Assembly (NCBI GenBank): GCA_934597255.1
Contig: CAKTQV010000007.1
Coordinates: 1 to 64,000, forward strand
Length of the DNA: 64,000 bases
DNA from: an uncultured Oscillospiraceae bacterium
Lineage (GTDB): Bacteria; Bacillota; Clostridia; Oscillospirales; Oscillospiraceae
Direction: 5' to 3'
The translations under genes were made by a program, and so were the position numbers. Below the pieces are notes generated by a model. That model worked only from the letters and a program-made list of their open reading frames with translations, did not search any database and had not been told where the DNA came from. Each line of letters begins with the position of its first letter. Position 1 is the first letter of the stretch. Positions 60,050-64,000 of this stretch are shown one piece after another.

Positions 60050-61257
60050 TACACACCTCCCGCGGCCAGACCCGCCGCGCGGCCGCTCGACCAGGCCCAC
60101 TGCAGATTATAGCCGCCGCAGTCCCCGTCCACGTCCAGCACCTCGCCGCAGGCGTACAGCCCCGGGCACAGGCGGCTCTCCATCGTCACCGGGTCGAACC
60201 CGTCCGTCTGCACGCCGCCGGCCGTGACCTGGGCGCTGTCGAAGCCGAGCGTGCCGGCGAGCGGAAGCGTGAAGCGCGCGCACAGCGCCGCCAGCGCGTC
60301 GAGCGCGTCGTCCCCCAGCGCCCACAGGCGCGTGTCCTGCGCGATGCCGGCGCGGCGGACGAGCGTGCGGGACAGAGTATTATGTAAAGCGCCTGTGAAT
60401 ATGTTTTCCGCTTTGATATTGGAAAAATAGGAGCGTTTGCTCACAAGATATTCAGTTATGTCAACCAGATCGAGCGCCGGCAGGAGCGCGAGCGAAACGG
60501 CGGCGCCGTCTCCGGCGCGGGCCGCGGCGCGGCTGATATCGAAGATGGCGGGGCCGGAGAGACCGTAGTCCGTGAACTGCACCTCGCCGCGGCTTTCGGC
60601 AAGCGTCCGGCCCTCCCGGGTCAGACAAACGCCGCAGACGGTGCGCACGCCCTTCAGACCGCGCGTCCACTGGTTGTCGGTTTTCAGCTGCACCAGCGAA
60701 GGGGTCAGCTCCGTGCTCCCGTGGCCGAAGGCGGCCAGAAGCCGGTAGCCGCTCCGGCCGCCGCCGAGCTTGGCGCCGGCCGCGCCGCCGCAGGCGACGA
60801 TGAGCCGGTCGGCCCGGTATTCGCCGTCGCTCCCGTGCAGAACGAAATCCCGGCCGGTGAAGGCCGCGAAGCGTATATCCTCCGTCACGAGCTGCGCGCC
60901 GCGCTCGTCCAGCGCGAAGCGCAGGCAGTCCAGAACGCTGGACGCGGCGTCGGACGCGGGGTATACCCGCCCGGACGTCTCCGTGACCGTGAGAAGGCCC
61001 AGCGAGCCGAACCATTCCAGCGTCCGCGCCGCGTCAAAGCGGCGCAGGGCGACGGCGGCGAAGTCGCTGCCGCCGTGGTAATGACCGGCGAGAGGGCCGC
61101 GGTTGGTGAGATTGCAGCGGCCGTTGCCCGTGGCCATGAGCTTTTTGCCGAGACGCGCCTGCCGCTCATAGATCACGACGCGGTTTTTGTCCTCCTCCAG
61201 CGCCGCGAGCGCGGCCGCCATGCCGGACGCGCCGCCGCCGATGATGGCGATGTTCAT
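60046..61257 (-). CDS. BaiN/HI0933-type flavoprotein (NAD(P)/FAD-dependent oxidoreductase)
   Basis: 403 residues. FAD-binding GGGASGMAAALAALEEDKNRVVIYER at about 7-32, GKKLMATGNGRCNLTN, an inserted domain near 185-325, and the C-terminal GLYACGEVLDVDGDCGGYNLQWAWSSGRAAG. Relatives include BaiN, proposed to reduce bile-acid intermediates, but the family is broad and function should be held open. AGGAGAAG precedes the ATG at 61257. Confidence 0.9.
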   Translation of the reverse strand: MNIAIIGGGASGMAAALAALEEDKNRVVIYERQARLGKKLMATGNGRCNLTNRGPLAGHYHGGSDFAAVALRRFDAARTLEWFGSLGLLTVTETSGRVYPASDAASSVLDCLRFALDERGAQLVTEDIRFAAFTGRDFVLHGSDGEYRADRLIVACGGAAGAKLGGGRSGYRLLAAFGHGSTELTPSLVQLKTDNQWTRGLKGVRTVCGVCLTREGRTLAESRGEVQFTDYGLSGPAIFDISRAAARAGDGAAVSLALLPALDLVDITEYLVSKRSYFSNIKAENIFTGALHNTLSRTLVRRAGIAQDTRLWALGDDALDALAALCARFTLPLAGTLGFDSAQVTAGGVQTDGFDPVTMESRLCPGLYACGEVLDVDGDCGGYNLQWAWSSGRAAGLAAGGVY

Positions 61258-61270
61258 TGCGCTTCTCCTT

Positions 61271-62116
61271 TCAGGGCCGCCGCCCGCCGCGGGGCGAAAA
61301 GCCGAACTGTTTTTTGAACGCCCGGGAAAAGGCGCTGTAGTCGCGGTAGCCGCAGTCATAGCAGGCATCCGCGGCGCTTTTTCCGGCGAAGATCATCTCC
61401 CGCGCGGCCAGCAGCCGCTTTTCTGTGACGTAGGCGTGGATGGTAAAGCCGGTCTCCGCGCGGAACGAGCGCATCATGTGGTATTTGGAGATGAAAAAGC
61501 GCTCGGCCAGCGCGTCGATGGAGACGTCCTCGGTCAGATGCTCGTTGAGGTAATGCAGGATGCCGACGGCCTTGCTGTCCGCGCTCTGGACGGGCGCGAG
61601 ACGGCCGCCCTGCGCCATGACCTGGCGGGCCAGCTCGATCAGAAGCTCCGTCAGCAGGCTGTCGGACAGAAGCGCCGCGCCGAATTCGCCGGAGCCGGCG
61701 CTTTGCTCAAGCCGCTCCATGACGCGCCAGAGGCCGCGCATCACACCGCGCTCCGGGCGCAGGACGTGGCGGCCGGCCTCGCGGCAGGCCGTGAAGCAGC
61801 GGTCAAGAGCGCAGTCCGGCGTGGAGGCGCGGCGGATGAAGTCCGGCGAGAGATACACGATTACGCGCTCGTATACCGCGCCGGGGTCGGCCGTCACGCG
61901 GTGGACGCTGCCCATCGGGACAAGGACGATGTCGCCGTCCTGAAGCTCGGACGCGCGGCCGTCCACGGAGTAGCTGACGCGGCCGGAGCGGAAGAAAACG
62001 AGCTTGTGGAACTCGTGATAGTGGCTGTCCACCTCGCGGCCGAGCTCGTCGCGCAGATGAAACACGCGGTAATCCTCCCGCAGATAGCCGCGCTGCTGGC
62101 TGGCGTTTTCGTCCAT
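61271..62116 (-). CDS. AraC family transcriptional regulator with cupin sensor domain
   Basis: 281 residues. An N-terminal cupin sensor at about 15-110 (HYHEFHKLVFFRSG, then DGDIVLVPMGSVHRV) precedes a C-terminal AraC pair of helix-turn-helix units at about 183-281 (FFISKYHMMRSFRAETG, then GYRDYSAFSRAFKKQFG). ATG 62116 follows GGGAGGGG. It precedes the flavoprotein genes by 13 bases, so it heads the operon it may control. Confidence 0.9.
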   Translation of the reverse strand: MDENASQQRGYLREDYRVFHLRDELGREVDSHYHEFHKLVFFRSGRVSYSVDGRASELQDGDIVLVPMGSVHRVTADPGAVYERVIVYLSPDFIRRASTPDCALDRCFTACREAGRHVLRPERGVMRGLWRVMERLEQSAGSGEFGAALLSDSLLTELLIELARQVMAQGGRLAPVQSADSKAVGILHYLNEHLTEDVSIDALAERFFISKYHMMRSFRAETGFTIHAYVTEKRLLAAREMIFAGKSAADACYDCGYRDYSAFSRAFKKQFGFSPRGGRRP

Positions 62117-62151
62117 GTTTTCCCCTCCCGGACAAAAGCAGGATTTGCATA

Positions 62152-62180
62152 ATAATAATATATCATCTTGCATTTTGCAA
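62152..62180 (-). promoter_or_regulatory. Sigma-A promoter of the AraC-flavoprotein operon
   Basis: On the minus strand TTGCAA (62175-62180), 17 bases, TATTAT (62152-62157). A dyad CTTGC-N5-GCAAG at 62167-62181 overlaps the -35 box and may be an AraC or other operator. Confidence 0.6.
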
Positions 62181-62192
62181 GGACTAAATTTC

Positions 62193-62220
62193 TTGACAAA
62201 GCGGGAAGAACGTGTACAAT
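62193..62220 (+). promoter_or_regulatory. Sigma-A promoter of the CofE-like gene
   Basis: TTGACA (62193-62198), 16 bases, TACAAT (62215-62220), divergent from the AraC promoter and sharing its control gap. Confidence 0.7.
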
Positions 62221-62283
62221 TATCTGGGTAATTGAATTTATACGCGGGGCGTCCGGCCCCGCCGGAAAGGATGTTTTTGAACG

Positions 62284-63465
62284 ATGCCCGGAACCATTTC
62301 AAGAGGTATCCGCGCGCCCATGGTGCGCGAGGGGGACGATATCGTCCGCATCGTGGCCGACTCGGTGGAGCAGGCCATGAGGACCGACGGCTTTTCGCTG
62401 CATGAGCGCGACGTCGTGTGCGTGACGGAATCGGTGGTCGCGCGCGCCGACGGCAACTACTGCACGACGGACGACATTGCCAGGGACGTGCGCGCCAAGC
62501 TCGGCGGCGGGACGATCGGCGTGATCTTCCCCATCCTCAGCCGCAACCGCTTTGCCATCTGCCTGCGCGGTATCGCGCGCGGCGCGGACAAGATCGTGCT
62601 GATGCTGTCCTATCCCTCGGACGAGGTGGGGAACCACCTCATCAGCGAGGACGAACTGCTGGACAGCGGCGTGCAGCCGTACAGCGAAACGCTGAGTCTG
62701 GCGCGCTACCGCGAGCTGTTCGGCAGCAAGCCACACCCCTTCACCGGCGTGGATTACGTGGATTATTACGAAACGCTCATCCGCGAGGAGGGCGCCGACT
62801 GCGAGATCATCTTCTCCAACCGCCCGGAGGCCATTCTGGGCTACACGAAGAAGGTGCTGTGCTGCGACATCCACAGCCGCGAGCTGTCCGCGCGCCGCGT
62901 GAAGGCCGCCGGCGGCGAGATCGTGCTGACGCTGTGCGACATTATGAACGCCTCCGTGGACGGCTCGGGCTGCAGCCCGTTCGGCCTGCTCGGCTCGAAC
63001 AAGGCCACGGAATCGAAGATCAAGCTCTTCCCGCGCAACGCGCAGGCCGTGGCGGAGCGCATCCAGGCGGAGCTGCTGAAGCGCACCGGCGTGTCGGTCG
63101 AGGCCATGGTCTACGGCGACGGCGCGTTCAAGGACCCCGTGGGGAAGATCTGGGAGCTGGCCGATCCGATGGTCGGCGCCGGCTGGACGCGCGGTCTGGA
63201 GGGACTGCCGAACGAGCTGAAGATCAAATATCTGGAGGACAACGATTTTGCCGATCTGTCCGGCGAGGAGCTGACCGCTGCGGTGAAGGCGGCCGTCGCC
63301 GCCAAATCCGGCGATCTCAAGGGCCAGATGAGCTCGCAGGGCACGACGCCCCGCCGCCTGACCGATCTGCTCGGCTCGCTGGCCGATCTCACGTCCGGCT
63401 CGGGCGATAAGGGTACGCCCATCGTCCTGGTGCAGAACTACTTCTCCAACTACGCAAACGACTGA
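62284..63465 (+). CDS. Coenzyme F420-0:L-glutamate ligase-like protein (CofE/FbiB family)
   Basis: A 393-residue protein of the family that joins L-glutamate to the lactyl phosphate tail of F420-0. Visible are the opening GIRAPMVREGDDIVRIV, GTIGVIFPILSRNRF, a metal-binding-like D-rich segment DEVGNHLISEDEL and the ending PIVLVQNYFSNYAND. Many Firmicute members have no F420 pathway beside them, and none is seen here, so the true substrate may be another amino-acid ligation. Own promoter and terminator, so a single-gene unit. Confidence 0.85.
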   Translation: MPGTISRGIRAPMVREGDDIVRIVADSVEQAMRTDGFSLHERDVVCVTESVVARADGNYCTTDDIARDVRAKLGGGTIGVIFPILSRNRFAICLRGIARGADKIVLMLSYPSDEVGNHLISEDELLDSGVQPYSETLSLARYRELFGSKPHPFTGVDYVDYYETLIREEGADCEIIFSNRPEAILGYTKKVLCCDIHSRELSARRVKAAGGEIVLTLCDIMNASVDGSGCSPFGLLGSNKATESKIKLFPRNAQAVAERIQAELLKRTGVSVEAMVYGDGAFKDPVGKIWELADPMVGAGWTRGLEGLPNELKIKYLEDNDFADLSGEELTAAVKAAVAAKSGDLKGQMSSQGTTPRRLTDLLGSLADLTSGSGDKGTPIVLVQNYFSNYAND

Positions 63466-63508
63466 GCACAGCCGCTCTCAAGCGAAGCGGCGGGAGCTCA
63501 CAGAGCCT

Positions 63509-63544
63509 CCGGGCGGCCGGTTTTCCGGCTGCCCGGCGTTTTTT
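63509..63544 (+). terminator. Intrinsic terminator after the CofE-like gene
   Basis: A 12-base stem (63509-63520 with 63525-63536) with one wobble pair and TTTT loop is followed by CGTTTTTT. Confidence 0.9.
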
Positions 63545-63576
63545 CGGCAAATTTTCAGAATAATTATCAATTTAGG

Positions 63577-63605
63577 TTGTGCCGGGCGCGGAAATACGGT
63601 ATAAT
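63577..63605 (+). promoter_or_regulatory. Sigma-A promoter of the CoA-transferase gene
   Basis: TTGTGC (63577-63582), 17 bases, consensus TATAAT (63600-63605). A GGAGA ribosome site precedes the start at 63670. Confidence 0.65.
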
Positions 63606-63669
63606 GTTTTTTTGCGGGGGGCTTGGCTGCTGACCCCGCGCAATTTTGGAATACGGAGAAAAACAGTCT

Positions 63670-64000
63670 ATGAAAACAGTCATTACCGCCGAGAAGGCGG
63701 TAGAAATGATCCCGGAGGGCGCGACGATCATGGTCGGCGGCTTCATGGGATGCGGCAACACCCATGGGATACTGGACGCGCTGGCCCGCAGCGGCCGGGG
63801 CGGCTTCACGGTCATCTGCAACGACGGCGCCATGCTGACGGGGCCGGACGGGAGCGAATGCTACGGCGTGGCGAAGCTGATCCGCAACCGGCAGATCAAG
63901 CGCCTGATCGCCACCCACGTCGGGCTCAATCCCGAGGTGGCCCAGCAGATGAACGACGGCACGCTGGAGGTCGATCTGATCCCGCAGGGGTCGTTTGTGG
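63670..64000 (+). CDS. CoA-transferase subunit alpha (3-oxoacid/acetate type), partial
   Basis: The first 110 residues of an AtoD/ScoA-type alpha subunit, cut by the window end. Opening MKTVITAEKAVEMIPEGATIMVGGFMGCG is the family CoA-binding start, followed by VICNDGAM and IKRLIATHVGLNPEVAQQM. It moves CoA between acetyl- or acyl-CoA and a keto acid, in gut Firmicutes usually for butyrate or short-chain acid metabolism. The beta subunit should follow beyond the window. Confidence 0.9.
   Translation, partial: MKTVITAEKAVEMIPEGATIMVGGFMGCGNTHGILDALARSGRGGFTVICNDGAMLTGPDGSECYGVAKLIRNRQIKRLIATHVGLNPEVAQQMNDGTLEVDLIPQGSFV

Overview
The window is high-GC, gene-dense DNA from an endospore-forming member of the Clostridia. 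A complete spoIIIAA-AH operon, an Asp23-nusB-xseA-xseB-ispA-dxs-tlyA-nadK-argR-recN run and a ylxM-ffh-rpsP-khpA-rimM-trmD run, all at high GC, fit an Oscillospiraceae-type gut Firmicute. That placement is inferred from gene order and composition, not from a marker search. No rRNA, tRNA or CRISPR array was seen.

Layout. 0.1-8.1 kb (minus strand): a lone MalK/MsmX-type ABC ATPase, then a block of GNAT acetyltransferase, DUF2156 protein, family-4 uracil-DNA glycosylase, NUDIX hydrolase and a heterodimeric ABC exporter pair. 8.2-12.6 kb (plus): the eight-gene spoIIIA operon, which builds the mother-cell side of the sporulation channel. 12.7-23.1 kb (plus): housekeeping genes for transcription antitermination, exonuclease VII, isoprenoid precursors, rRNA methylation, NAD kinase, ArgR, RecN and TyrRS. 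23.2-34.3 kb (minus): a coiled-coil protein, Lgt, a pair of M16 peptidase homologues and a 2289-residue cyclic-glucan-synthase-like protein. 34.3-38.4 kb (plus): the SRP/ribosome maturation operon, ending in a TrmD-GNAT fusion.

38.4-46.3 kb: a TetR regulator diverges from a small protein, an MMPL/RND exporter and a 1415-residue GLUG-repeat protein with two internal membrane segments. 46.4-48.5 kb: an XRE repressor and a phage-type tyrosine recombinase. The recombinase gene is flanked by inverted copies of a 21-bp sequence whose core has the layout of a tyrosine-recombinase crossover site: an identical 7-bp spacer between inverted arms. Two tandem copies on the right sit between a promoter and a terminator-like hairpin that point toward the next locus. 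48.7-57.9 kb: a SipW signal peptidase, five TasA/camelysin-like secreted proteins, a 1390-residue B-repeat adhesin and a TasA-like protein with a degenerate C-terminal sorting signal. This looks like a surface-fibre or biofilm-matrix locus.

58.0-62.1 kb (minus): AraC regulator, BaiN-type flavoprotein, second FAD protein and VanZ-like protein in one tightly coupled operon. 62.2-64.0 kb (plus): a CofE-like ligase and the start of a CoA-transferase alpha subunit, cut by the window end.

The most notable region is 46.8-48.7 kb. A recombinase with candidate core sites on both sides stands directly upstream of the SipW/TasA/adhesin locus, and a promoter faces outward next to one site. This suggests a recombinase-controlled, possibly phase-variable, surface locus. 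It is inference from sequence layout only.
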